DNA of 26,736 nt from Candidatus Hydrogenedens terephthalaticus JGI OTU-1 (GTDB lineage Bacteria; Hydrogenedentota; Hydrogenedentia; Hydrogenedentales; Hydrogenedentaceae). Location: assembly GCA_000493945.1 (NCBI GenBank), contig AWNW01000039.1:1-26736 (forward strand), given 5' to 3'. Shown one piece after another: positions 15,354-22,508 of the stretch. Each line of letters starts with the position of its first letter. Position 1 is the first letter of the stretch. Made by a program: the position numbers and the translations under genes. The notes below the pieces were generated by a model. The model was not told the origin of the DNA, did no database searches, and saw only the letters and a list, made by a program, of their open reading frames with translations.

Positions 15354-16118
15354 ATGGAACCGAAGCAAATTAAGGAAATTCTTGAATGGGTTCAACAGGG
15401 AAAGTTGAACATCGAAGATGCTGTGGAGAAAATAAAACATTTCCCGTACGAAGATTTAAAGGATGCTAAAGTTGACCATCATCGTCCTTTCCGAAAAGGA
15501 TTTCCCGAAACCATTTTTTGTCCGGGTAAGACCGCAGACCAGATAATACGCATTTGCAAGTCTATGATGTCCAGGAATACGAATGTTCTTGCTACCAGAT
15601 GTGAGAAGGAAGTTTTTAATTTAGTCAAAAAAGAGATACGGAAAGCGAAGTATCATGAATTTGCCCGTGTTTTTACGGTAATTCAAAAACCGGTGCAATA
15701 TCGCGATGGCTACATTGCGGTTGTATGTGCAGGCACAGGTGATATTCCCGTAGCAGAGGAATGTGCCGTGACTTGTGAAACTTATGGTTCTCATGTAGAA
15801 CGAATATATGATGTCGGTGTTGCAGGAATTCATCGCTTATTTGACCAATTACCAAAAATTCGTTCTGCTGTGGCGGTGATTGTCTGTGCCGGGATGGAAG
15901 GAGCCTTACCCAGTGTTGTTGCGGGGCTTATTGATAAACCAGTGATTGGCGTGCCGACCAGCATAGGTTACGGTGCCAACTTTAAGGGAGTTTCTGCCCT
16001 ATTAGGAATGTTGAACACCTGTGCATCAGGGCTTACTGTTGTAAATATAGACAATGGTTTCGGTGCAGCTACTTTTGCGGTAACAATACATCAACTCGTT
16101 TCACCACTTCAATCGTAA
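15354..16118 (+). CDS. larB: pyridinium-3,5-biscarboxylic acid mononucleotide synthase
   Basis: First enzyme of nickel-pincer nucleotide (NPN) cofactor synthesis: it carboxylates nicotinic acid adenine dinucleotide and cleaves it to the biscarboxylate mononucleotide, in the cytoplasm. The frame can be opened at TTG 15303, but ATG 15354 is preferred. An AGGG lies 6 bases upstream, and the N-terminus MEPKQIKEILEWVQQGKLNI then aligns with the usual LarB start and gives 254 residues. Family blocks are YEDLKDAKVDHHR, GFPETIF, a PurE-like VVCAGTGDIPVAEECA, DVGVAGIHRL, VCAGMEGALPSVVAGLI and MLNTCASGLTVVNIDNGFG. The last contains the cysteine I take to be the catalytic one. The first LarB motif commonly reads AGTSD, and here it is AGTGD. 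larC follows 69 bases downstream. Confidence 0.93.
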   Translation: MEPKQIKEILEWVQQGKLNIEDAVEKIKHFPYEDLKDAKVDHHRPFRKGFPETIFCPGKTADQIIRICKSMMSRNTNVLATRCEKEVFNLVKKEIRKAKYHEFARVFTVIQKPVQYRDGYIAVVCAGTGDIPVAEECAVTCETYGSHVERIYDVGVAGIHRLFDQLPKIRSAVAVIVCAGMEGALPSVVAGLIDKPVIGVPTSIGYGANFKGVSALLGMLNTCASGLTVVNIDNGFGAATFAVTIHQLVSPLQS

Positions 16119-16187
16119 AGTAACCACAAATTTTTTTGAACACTGTCCTATAATCCTAAAATAAAATAGCCAGAAAGGATATATCAC

Positions 16188-17393
16188 ATGAAAATAGCCT
16201 ACTTTGATTGTTCCTCAGGAATTAGTGGGGATATGTTGGTCGGGGCATTTTTGGATATCGGAACTCCCTTTGAGGAATTAAAGACCGCTTTGGAAAGTCT
16301 TCCTTTAACAGGTTACAAAATTGAAAAGCAACAAGTAACAAAACAAGGATTTCGGGCAACGCAATTCCATGTTCATACGGAAGATAGTCCTGGGCATGGA
16401 CATCATCCGCATCGTGGATTAAACGAAATAGAGAAAATCATTACCGATTCTTCGCTTCCTGATGAGGTGAAAAAGGGGGCTATGGAAAGTTTTCGGAAAT
16501 TGGCAGAGGCAGAAGCCATAGTTCATGGCACTACGCCTGATAAAATACACTTCCACGAAGTAGGTGCCATTGACGCCATTATTGATATAGTCAGTGCCCA
16601 TTGGTGCTGGTGGTATCAGAAATTGGAAAAAGGGTTTGTTTCCGCTGTAAATGTAGGAGGTGGAACGGTGAACTGTGCTCATGGAGTTTTGCCAGTGCCA
16701 GCACCTGCAACCGCATTACTATTGCAAAACTATACTCTATTAATAGGTCAAGCAAATACAGAATTGACCACTCCGACGGGTGCTGTGCTATTACGAAGTT
16801 TTACTAATCCAAAGGAAAATATTCCTCCCTTTACTATCGGGAAAATAGGTATCGGTGCTGGAAACAAAGATATTAAAGGACAGGCAAATGTTTTTCGGTT
16901 GTTGATAGGCGAATATGAAGAACAAACATCTGCCCATATCGAAGAGATTTGTATTATAGAAACAAACATTGACGATATGAGTGGGGAACTGCTCCCTGCG
17001 ATTATCAACGAACTGCTCAATGCAGGGGCACGCGATGCATTCATTACCCCTATTATCGCAAAAAAAGGCAGACCCGCTTATATCATAACGGCACTGTGCG
17101 AACCCGAACAGATTTCTCCCATACAGGGAATATTATTCAAACACACAACGACATTGGGTATTCGCTATCGAACAGAAAAACGATTAATACTGGATAGGAA
17201 ATGGGTGACTGTGAATACTCCCTGGGGTGCCGTAAAAACAAAAATTGGATATATTGGAAAGCATATCTATCAAATCAGCCCCGAATTTGAAGACTGCTAT
17301 TCCCTCGCCCAAAAACACAATGTCCCTATCAACGAAATTTATAATTACGCTCAGTCCTATGCTAAAAAGATTATAAATGCTGATCCTGAATAG
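16188..17393 (+). CDS. larC: nickel insertion protein of NPN cofactor synthesis
   Basis: LarC (cyclometallase) inserts nickel into the thiocarboxylated pyridinium mononucleotide made by LarB and LarE. This is a single uninterrupted frame of 401 residues; in Lactiplantibacillus plantarum the gene is split and joined by frameshifting, and here it is not. Diagnostic blocks are YFDCSSGISGDMLVGAFLD at the start and a His-rich HGHHPHRGLNEI loop near residues 66-77. HFHEVGAIDAIIDIV and VLPVPAPATALLL follow, then TELTTPTGAVLL. The C-terminal metal-binding half has ETNIDDMSGELL and ARDAFITPIIAKKGRP. AAAGGAT precedes ATG 16188. larE and the cofactor-using larA-type enzyme are not in the window. It is convergent with the PIN gene (26-base gap). 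Confidence 0.95.
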   Translation: MKIAYFDCSSGISGDMLVGAFLDIGTPFEELKTALESLPLTGYKIEKQQVTKQGFRATQFHVHTEDSPGHGHHPHRGLNEIEKIITDSSLPDEVKKGAMESFRKLAEAEAIVHGTTPDKIHFHEVGAIDAIIDIVSAHWCWWYQKLEKGFVSAVNVGGGTVNCAHGVLPVPAPATALLLQNYTLLIGQANTELTTPTGAVLLRSFTNPKENIPPFTIGKIGIGAGNKDIKGQANVFRLLIGEYEEQTSAHIEEICIIETNIDDMSGELLPAIINELLNAGARDAFITPIIAKKGRPAYIITALCEPEQISPIQGILFKHTTTLGIRYRTEKRLILDRKWVTVNTPWGAVKTKIGYIGKHIYQISPEFEDCYSLAQKHNVPINEIYNYAQSYAKKIINADPE

Positions 17394-17419
17394 ATAGACA
17401 ATAAGAAATATAAGTGTGC

Positions 17420-18043
17420 CTACATAAAAACGCTGGCTGCTGTATTCCTTTGTCTTGTCGGATTGTAGATATAAGGTATGTCACGAAGATATTTTGCTCC
17501 CTTTTCCAATCTTTCGTCTAATGAAATTATCGAACATTCATTTGCATCAAAATCGTAAAAGTCTATTAAGTATTTTGCTATCGCCAAGATAATTAAATCA
17601 ACTATTTGAACATTTATATTGTTCTTAAAAAAGATCTCAAAAAACCTATCTACTGAAATTATTATATCTCTATTGGTTGAAATGTCATGCACATCTATTT
17701 TTCTGTCTCGTTTCCTTAATTTTTCTGAGGGGATTTTTAAAAATCTACTTAATCTCCTCTGACAGTTTGTATATTCATGAATATTGAGAATTTTTTCCTT
17801 ATAATATTTTTTTGCTAAGGCTTTAAATGTCTCTGCAATACATAAATCCGGTATATAGATTTTCGCTTTGCCTGACCCAACATGTTTTTTAATATATCTC
17901 CACCAATCTTTACAGGATTCTATTCTTTTTTTTTCTTTTACTTGCATACTTTCTTTAACAGGTATAAAAACATTCACTAAAAAATTTGTATCAACTATAT
18001 AGTAATGTTTTTCTTTCGTGTTTATTTTTCTTATTCTACTCAT
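17420..18043 (-). CDS. PIN-domain nuclease-like protein, third gene of an R-M cassette
   Basis: A probable metal-dependent ribonuclease/nuclease of the PIN fold, 207 residues. The acidic quartet expected for PIN active sites is present: D18 in YYIVDTNFLVNVF, E71 in DLCIAETFKAL, D149 in QIVDLIILAIAKYL and D176 in SIISLDERL. The ATG (18043) overlaps the TGA stop of the upstream restriction gene as ATGA, which implies translational coupling. No antitoxin-like small gene accompanies it, so it is not a standard VapBC toxin, and it is longer than a typical VapC (about 130 residues). It could be an extra effector, a modulator of the R-M system, or an unrelated rider. The specific function is not known. 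Confidence 0.72.
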   Translation of the reverse strand: MSRIRKINTKEKHYYIVDTNFLVNVFIPVKESMQVKEKKRIESCKDWWRYIKKHVGSGKAKIYIPDLCIAETFKALAKKYYKEKILNIHEYTNCQRRLSRFLKIPSEKLRKRDRKIDVHDISTNRDIIISVDRFFEIFFKNNINVQIVDLIILAIAKYLIDFYDFDANECSIISLDERLEKGAKYLRDIPYIYNPTRQRNTAASVFM

Positions 18044-18582
18044 ATTTTTTTTACAGGTAAGCCTAACCAGGAGAGGGGAAGTTCATTAAATTTATAATGA
18101 CAATTTACGCTCTGGATATAACTTAAAACATCTTTATAAACAGGTTTTCTAAACCAATCACTTAATACATATACATATTCCACTCTTAAATCCAGAGGTG
18201 TAACTAATTTTAAATATTGCTTTCTTTTGAAATCACAGGTTTGTAATTTTTCATCTACAGATCCTGCTACCTCTTGATATTTAACTTCAATTATGAATAA
18301 AGTATCCCGTACAATAACTAATAAGGCGGAATCTGGAAGCAATCTTGTCGAAATGAGATCTTTCCAATTTACATTATTTTCTTCCAAAAATTTATAAAAT
18401 TCATATTTCTGGAAGCATCTTGCTACTAATTCATTATCATAGTAAATATCTGCACCTGCTCTTCCTTTTTCTTTTTTTACGGTGTATCCGGGTATTTTTT
18501 GGATGCTTTCTACAAGACTGACTTTCTTTTCAAATCTCAATCCTGTTAAAGTATGTCCTCCTCCTTTACCCCCTTTTTTCAT
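18040..18582 (-). CDS. PD-(D/E)XK restriction endonuclease, putative type II
   Basis: Probable type II restriction endonuclease partner of the upstream adenine methyltransferase. The active site is clear: P83-D84 followed after 14 residues by E99-V100-K101 (LPDSAL; FIIEVKYQ), then GSVDEKLQTCDFKRKQY. The frame can be opened at 18639. However, ATG 18582 has GAGGGAT just upstream and gives only a 17-base overlap with the methyltransferase gene, so it is chosen (180 residues). The N-terminus is Gly/Lys-rich (MKKGGKGGGHTLTGLRFEKK), perhaps a DNA-contacting arm. Its end overlaps the PIN gene start by 4 bases. The recognition sequence cannot be read from the protein; if it matches the methyltransferase relatives it could be GATC, but that is a guess. 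Confidence 0.75.
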   Translation of the reverse strand: MKKGGKGGGHTLTGLRFEKKVSLVESIQKIPGYTVKKEKGRAGADIYYDNELVARCFQKYEFYKFLEENNVNWKDLISTRLLPDSALLVIVRDTLFIIEVKYQEVAGSVDEKLQTCDFKRKQYLKLVTPLDLRVEYVYVLSDWFRKPVYKDVLSYIQSVNCHYKFNELPLSWLGLPVKKI

Positions 18583-19447
18583 GAATGTATCCCTCAAATA
18601 GATCGAGATTGGACTTTTTATGGTTGATAAATGCATCAAGGCGTTTAAGAGACAATTGAATAAATTCTTTTTTTATTTCACACCCGACAAAGTATCGGTT
18701 TAACTTTATACAGGATATACCTGTGGTAGAACTTCCAGAAAAAGGATCAAAGACCCAATCGCCTTTTAATGTGCATGATAGGACAATTCTATCTAAAAGT
18801 TGTATTGGTTTTTGTGTTGGGTGCTTACCAAATTCTTTCTCATTACCATTAGGAGCAGGAATCGTCCAGACCGTTTTCATCTGTTTGCCGTGGTTAAGTT
18901 GTTTCATTTCATCATAATTAAACCGATGTCTTGTCTTTTCGTTTTTTCCTGCCCAGATGATCGTTTCTGTGGAATGTGTAAAGTAACGGCATGAAAGGTT
19001 GGGGGGTGGATTCGGTTTTTCCCATGTAATATCGTTTAAAATCTTCATACCTAATTGTTGCATTGCAAAACCTACTGAATATATTACATGGTTTGTCCCT
19101 GTTACCCAGATCGTTCCATCTGGTTTTAATAACTTTTGACATAGAGACAGCCATTTGAGATTGAAATCGTGAACTTGCTGGATGTCTGAACATTTATCCC
19201 AATCCCCTTTATCAACGGAAACTCGTTTCCCACTATGACAGGTTGTGCCCCCATTTGATAGGAAATAAGGGGGATCTGCAAAAATCATATCGAAAATACC
19301 TTCGGGATACATTTCTAACAAAGATTGCATAAAATCAATACAATCGGTTTGATACAGCAACACTCCCATTTCATCGTTATAATATGCACAGTTATTTTCG
19401 GGAAATATATGGTTTTTAATTTTCATATTTCTGTTGAATGAATTCAT
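18566..19447 (-). CDS. DpnA-like N6-adenine DNA methyltransferase
   Basis: Beta-class DNA adenine methyltransferase, 293 residues, and the modification half of a restriction-modification cassette. Catalytic DPPY is at residues 58-61 within IFADPPYFLSNGG. Blocks VSVDKGDWDK, TWEKPNP, NLSCRYFTHSTETIIWAGKN and NYDEMKQLNHGKQMKTVW follow. HPTQKP and the AdoMet site FDPFSGSSTTG (236-243) close the domain. From memory the central blocks closely match M.DpnA of the Streptococcus pneumoniae DpnII system (GATC, able to methylate single-stranded DNA). The specificity here remains inference. No Shine-Dalgarno stands before ATG 19447; an internal ATG at 19426 is an alternative. It overlaps the restriction gene. 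Confidence 0.88.
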   Translation of the reverse strand: MNSFNRNMKIKNHIFPENNCAYYNDEMGVLLYQTDCIDFMQSLLEMYPEGIFDMIFADPPYFLSNGGTTCHSGKRVSVDKGDWDKCSDIQQVHDFNLKWLSLCQKLLKPDGTIWVTGTNHVIYSVGFAMQQLGMKILNDITWEKPNPPPNLSCRYFTHSTETIIWAGKNEKTRHRFNYDEMKQLNHGKQMKTVWTIPAPNGNEKEFGKHPTQKPIQLLDRIVLSCTLKGDWVFDPFSGSSTTGISCIKLNRYFVGCEIKKEFIQLSLKRLDAFINHKKSNLDLFEGYIHEKRG

Positions 19448-19501
19448 AATTTAATTAACTAAATCTCGGTTATGTTTCTATAAATTTTATCATGGATTAA
19501 A

Positions 19502-19522
19502 CGCAGAAATATAACTCCTGCG
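19502..19522. promoter_or_regulatory. inverted repeat upstream of the R-M cassette
   Basis: CGCAG (19502-19506) and CTGCG (19518-19522) are separated by 11 bases. They lie 55-75 bases upstream of the methyltransferase start, in the promoter zone. It could be an operator; no controller (C) protein gene was seen in the cassette. Confidence 0.25.
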
Positions 19523-19614
19523 AATATAAAAATTATGAAGTGTCCTCGCTTCTGGTATTTTTCCCACGATTAAGCATGCTTTTATCGAATGATATAGGTC
19601 ATTCCTTTGTCGGA

Positions 19615-19749
19615 TGGGACGCATAGGACACATGGGACAAATGAGACAAATGGGACGAATGAGACAAATGGGACGGATGGGACGGATGGTGCAGATGAGA
19701 AGGATAGGACGAGTGAGACATAGGGGGCAGATGGGACGAATGAGACGGA
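19615..19749 (+). repeat. 15-unit, 9-bp minisatellite (consensus TGGGACGAA)
   Basis: Fifteen consecutive 9-base units in constant register were counted, with no spacers. Most read T-G-R-G-A-C-R-R-A; examples are TGGGACGAA, TGAGACAAA and TGGGACGGA. Units 9, 10 and 13 are the most degenerate. A shorter array of the same type occurs at 6554-6598. Confidence 0.92.
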
Positions 19750-19795
19750 GATGGGTTTTTGGTGTTGAATTGAGTTAAGGAGTTGATTGCTATGG

Positions 19796-19814
19796 AAAGT
19801 TATCGCGATTGTGG
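19796..19814. repeat. 19-bp direct repeat, copy downstream of dapB
   Basis: AAAGTTATCGCGATTGTGG occurs here and again at 19947-19965 inside the dapB coding region. The flanks are unrelated. Confidence 0.9.
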
Positions 19815-19859
19815 TGTTAGAGATATAAGTCTGTTGCCTATGTCTTATAGGTTGTTAGT

Positions 19860-20657
19860 TTATCTGAACCCTAAGACATTCATCATGTCGTAAAGGCCGG
19901 GTTTGTTCGAGTAAACATATCGAGCGGCACGGACTGCACCACGGGCAAAGTTATCGCGATTGTGGGCTATATGGGTCAATTGTAGTCGTTCTCCATGGCC
20001 GATAAAGTAAACTGTGTGTTCTCCTACGACATCGCCACCACGAACTGCCAGCACACCAATCTCTTCTTTCTTTCGCGGTCCAATAACGCCTTCTCTACCA
20101 TATACTGCCTGTGTTTGTAGATTTAGGTTCAGTCCATCGGCTACTTCTTTTGCCAGTCGCAAGGCGGTTCCACTGGGGCTATCTTTCTTTTGATTATGGT
20201 GTATCTCCACAATTTCTACATTGTAATCCAAACCTAAACACTCCGAAACTTCCTTCACTAAACGGAATAGTAAATTTACACCCACACTCATATTAGGTGC
20301 GTATACAATAGGTATCTCCTGAGCATATTGTTTGAGGATTTGCTCTTGCTCGGCAGATAATCCTGTTGTGCCAATTACAATCCCTTTTTTTAATTGATAG
20401 GCAATCTCCGCATGTTGAAGCGAAGAGGAAGCTTGGGTAAAGTCTATCAATACATCTGCTTTCTGTAATTCTGTTTTTGCATCACTCCCTAAAGAAATTT
20501 CTTTGGGGGCAGATTTCTCTCCACCGTAGGAAATTATTCTCCCGGCAAATTGGGGCAAGTCAAAAGCACCGCATACCTGAATGTCCTCTTCCCAGCCTGA
20601 GACTTCCAGTATTCTTCGACCCATCTTACCTAATGCACCTGCCACACAAATACGCAT
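19860..20657 (-). CDS. dapB: 4-hydroxy-tetrahydrodipicolinate reductase
   Basis: Reduces hydroxy-tetrahydrodipicolinate with NAD(P)H in the diaminopimelate/lysine pathway; cytoplasmic. At 265 residues it has normal length. The dinucleotide-binding start is MRICVAGALGKMGRRI. VLIDFTQASSSLQH and GIVIGTTGLSAEQEQIL follow. The catalytic core is EIVEIHHNQKKDSPSGTA, with the family His-His and Lys. The C-terminal blocks are GVLAVRGGDVVGEHTV and HIAHNRDNFARGAVRAARYV. ATG 20657 has a strong AAAGGAG seven to eight bases upstream. It lies 50 bases after the YhhN-family gene on the same strand and may be read from it. dapF, acting later in the pathway, is 16 kb away. Confidence 0.96.
   Translation of the reverse strand: MRICVAGALGKMGRRILEVSGWEEDIQVCGAFDLPQFAGRIISYGGEKSAPKEISLGSDAKTELQKADVLIDFTQASSSLQHAEIAYQLKKGIVIGTTGLSAEQEQILKQYAQEIPIVYAPNMSVGVNLLFRLVKEVSECLGLDYNVEIVEIHHNQKKDSPSGTALRLAKEVADGLNLNLQTQAVYGREGVIGPRKKEEIGVLAVRGGDVVGEHTVYFIGHGERLQLTHIAHNRDNFARGAVRAARYVYSNKPGLYDMMNVLGFR
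19947..19965. repeat. 19-bp direct repeat, copy inside dapB
   Basis: Same 19 bases as 19796-19814, 151 bases apart. On the minus strand they encode the HNRDNF part of the conserved DapB C-terminal block. Confidence 0.9.
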
Positions 20658-20707
20658 ACTGTATCTCCTTTATTCTTGTGTTATTGTTTTGCTATTACAA
20701 TGTTATA

Positions 20708-21367
20708 TTAGTTTATCCAGAGGGGAGTAGATGCTAAAAATACCTGACCTAAAAAGTATAAGGGACCACCGATAAGGAAATTCCATTTGTCCGGTGTCTT
20801 AAATCGGTCACGGGCAACAAATATATCGGACGCATAAAAAATGAGAGCCCCTAAGGGTAAATTCCACAGACCTCCGTATCCCCAGGCACCTATTGCAAAC
20901 GATACCATACAACTAATGATTATCATATACATATATACGGGAATTCGCATGTTGCCGAGGTTGGGATTTAACCAAAATCCAATGGCAATGGCGGGCACAA
21001 GGGATACACCCATAGCAGAAATTGTTAGAGACCAATCTACCTGAGCAAAGAAAAATGCAATGATATAACATACATGTGCTAATAAAAAGGAAGCCAATCC
21101 TAATATAAAAATCACGGAATTCCTTGATAATAAAAATAAGTCACCCCACCAGGAACATACCAAACCGACAATAATCCATATCATTGTAATGTGAAGCGAA
21201 TCCGGTATATCGTAAAGCCAATAGGCTGAAAAGGCTATATACAAAAAACAATTGGACGCCATCATTTTACCAATTGCCCGTATCCATGGTTTCTTATTAT
21301 ATTCACCATATAAACACATTAATAAAAAAAACGCCATTACTATAACGGCAGAAATAAAATGTTGCAT
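20708..21367 (-). CDS. YhhN/TMEM86-family membrane protein
   Basis: Polytopic inner-membrane protein of the YhhN family, whose animal members hydrolyse lysoplasmalogen; bacterial roles are poorly known. ATG 21367 is chosen over the longer frame from 21391 because AAAGGAGAG stands at ideal distance from it. This gives 219 residues with about eight hydrophobic helices. Family features are a GD-type motif in the middle (CSWWGDLFLLSR), HVCYIIAFFFA after it, and the C-terminal GALIFYASDIFVARDRF followed by GGPLYFLGQVFLAST. Its own promoter is visible upstream. It precedes dapB. Confidence 0.83.
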   Translation of the reverse strand: MQHFISAVIVMAFFLLMCLYGEYNKKPWIRAIGKMMASNCFLYIAFSAYWLYDIPDSLHITMIWIIVGLVCSWWGDLFLLSRNSVIFILGLASFLLAHVCYIIAFFFAQVDWSLTISAMGVSLVPAIAIGFWLNPNLGNMRIPVYMYMIIISCMVSFAIGAWGYGGLWNLPLGALIFYASDIFVARDRFKTPDKWNFLIGGPLYFLGQVFLASTPLWIN

Positions 21368-21399
21368 TAAACGGCTCTCCTTTAAATACAATTGAATTG

Positions 21400-21429
21400 A
21401 TTGTAAAACAAATAAAGAGCAAATAACAA
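21400..21429 (-). promoter_or_regulatory. sigma70-like promoter for the YhhN-family gene
   Basis: On the minus strand TTGTTA (21429-21424) and TACAAT (21405-21400) are 18 bases apart. They give a leader of about 25 bases that contains the AAAGGAGAG ribosome site. Confidence 0.4.
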
Positions 21430-21472
21430 AAAAATGAGAAAATATTCGCAGTAATATGTAATAAAATAAAAC

Positions 21473-21577
21473 TTACCCGCGAATTTTCACAATAATAATA
21501 ACCAATATTATAGGTACTAATACTGCAATTGTCCACTTATATTCAATTGCAAATTGTATAATTTGACCTAAGTCCAT
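21473..21577 (-). CDS. 34-residue single-helix membrane protein
   Basis: Short gene not recognised in any family. The minus-strand frame from ATG 21577 to TAA 21473 encodes 34 residues. A short amphipathic start (MDLGQIIQFAIEYK) is followed by one strongly hydrophobic helix (TIAVLVPIILVIIIV, residues 16-30) and a basic end KIRG, so the C-terminus should face the cytoplasm. AAGGAT lies at good distance upstream, and the start is only 10 bases after the stop of the zinc-finger membrane protein. It is therefore almost certainly translated from the same mRNA. It may assist or regulate a neighbouring membrane protein. Support comes from the ribosome site, operon position and clean hydrophobic profile; homology was not checked. 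Confidence 0.6.
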   Translation of the reverse strand: MDLGQIIQFAIEYKWTIAVLVPIILVIIIVKIRG

Positions 21578-21587
21578 AAGCAAATCC

Positions 21588-22385
21588 TTATCTTAACCCA
21601 TAAAAAATTCCTATTCCAATTGCGATAAGTCCCAGAATTATTCCCGGTATACACATGAGCCGATTAAAAGGGGTATCCTCCGTCCAGAGTAATCCATATC
21701 CATTCCAGAAGACAGAACCTCCCGCTAAAAGAATTACGGAATAGGAAAAGAATGAAGGAAAAAATGGGGATTGGCTGTTTTTTACGAGTGGAATAGAAAG
21801 GATAACGGCTAAAATGGCACTTATTAATCCACTTACCCACATAGGCGTTGGTTTCGGTGAACTTGCTGTTAATATTCGAAATTCATTGGGGTCATCACTG
21901 GGCTTCCGTTTTAAGTGTTTATAGCCGACCGGGGCAGGTTCTCCCTTCTCTTGATGTCCCGCACTTACAGTAAAAGGATTATCAACGATTTCTTTCTCTG
22001 TAATTTCTTCGGCAGTTCCTATTAATCCTTTTTTCTCATCGGTTTTTGTTACTTTATCAGATTCGTCAGAAATTTTAATGCGAATATCTCCCATTTCGGA
22101 CATTAAATCCTCAAAACTTAACGATACCTTCTCTTCTTTCTTTTCAGGGATAACTGCTGAATGAGGAATTTTTGGGCTTTCTACCGTTTTTTGGGGTGAT
22201 GACTGCTGTTTAGGTACTGCACATAAACGACATGCAATTCTTGCATCGGATAAACGCACCAGATGTGCCCTGCATATCGGTTTTTGACAGGAAGGACACA
22301 ATACCCCGCAGGTTTTACAAATAACATTGCCACAAAAAGAACATTTTGCAACTGCTTGATTTTTATTACAAACGGAACAATTCAT
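21588..22385 (-). CDS. cysteine-rich zinc-finger membrane protein
   Basis: Function unknown. The first 57 residues hold eleven cysteines (3, 6, 15, 18, 23, 26, 30, 33, 38, 52, 55) and His41 in CxxC pairs, which looks like a B-box/zinc-ribbon-type double zinc site. A polar, probably disordered region follows (about 60-170, with SFEDLMSEMGDIRIKISDES). Three membrane helices then end the protein (WVSGLISAILAVILSIPLV; FFSYSVILLAGGSVF; GIILGLIAIGIGIFYGLR). The zinc domain is probably cytoplasmic. AAAGG precedes ATG 22385. The 34-residue membrane protein gene follows at 10 bases. It is divergent from the PASTA lipoprotein gene. Confidence 0.7.
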   Translation of the reverse strand: MNCSVCNKNQAVAKCSFCGNVICKTCGVLCPSCQKPICRAHLVRLSDARIACRLCAVPKQQSSPQKTVESPKIPHSAVIPEKKEEKVSLSFEDLMSEMGDIRIKISDESDKVTKTDEKKGLIGTAEEITEKEIVDNPFTVSAGHQEKGEPAPVGYKHLKRKPSDDPNEFRILTASSPKPTPMWVSGLISAILAVILSIPLVKNSQSPFFPSFFSYSVILLAGGSVFWNGYGLLWTEDTPFNRLMCIPGIILGLIAIGIGIFYGLR

Positions 22386-22436
22386 AACTTACCTTTTCTA
22401 CTTTCCTATATAAAAAATATAACACAATGTTAAAAT

Positions 22437-22468
22437 ATTGTAATATTATAGTTAATTGATTTTACAAT
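22437..22468. promoter_or_regulatory. palindromic divergent promoter/operator region
   Basis: ATTGTAA (22437-22443) and TTACAAT (22462-22468) form a 7-bp inverted repeat in the spacer between two divergent genes. On each strand the arms also look like a TTGTAA -35 and a TACAAT -10 with a 19-base gap, which is slightly long. It could act as a shared operator or as back-to-back promoters. Confidence 0.3.
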
Positions 22469-22508
22469 ATATAAATCCAAAACACATAGATTAATGGGGT
22501 AAGATGAC

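Larger units (their letters stand above)
19448..19859. other. spacer between R-M cassette and dapB
   Basis: There is no convincing gene in these 412 bases. In order it holds an AT-rich leader of the methyltransferase gene, an inverted repeat CGCAG-N11-CTGCG (19502-19522), and a 15-unit 9-bp minisatellite (19615-19749). A 19-base copy of a segment inside dapB follows at 19796-19814. A 34-codon frame from 19792 has no ribosome site of note and runs antisense into dapB, so it is not called. Confidence 0.6.

Noticed and set aside
17420..18043. VapC-type toxin of a toxin-antitoxin pair
   Set aside because: No small antitoxin gene is adjacent, the protein is longer than VapC, and the overlap ties it to a restriction gene.
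19615..19749. Possible CRISPR array
   Set aside because: Units are 9 bases with no spacers and there are no cas genes, so this is a simple tandem repeat.
19792..19895. 34-codon plus-strand frame starting ATG GAA AGT TAT
   Set aside because: It overlaps the dapB 3' end in antisense, contains one copy of the 19-base repeat, and has no promoter or family evidence.
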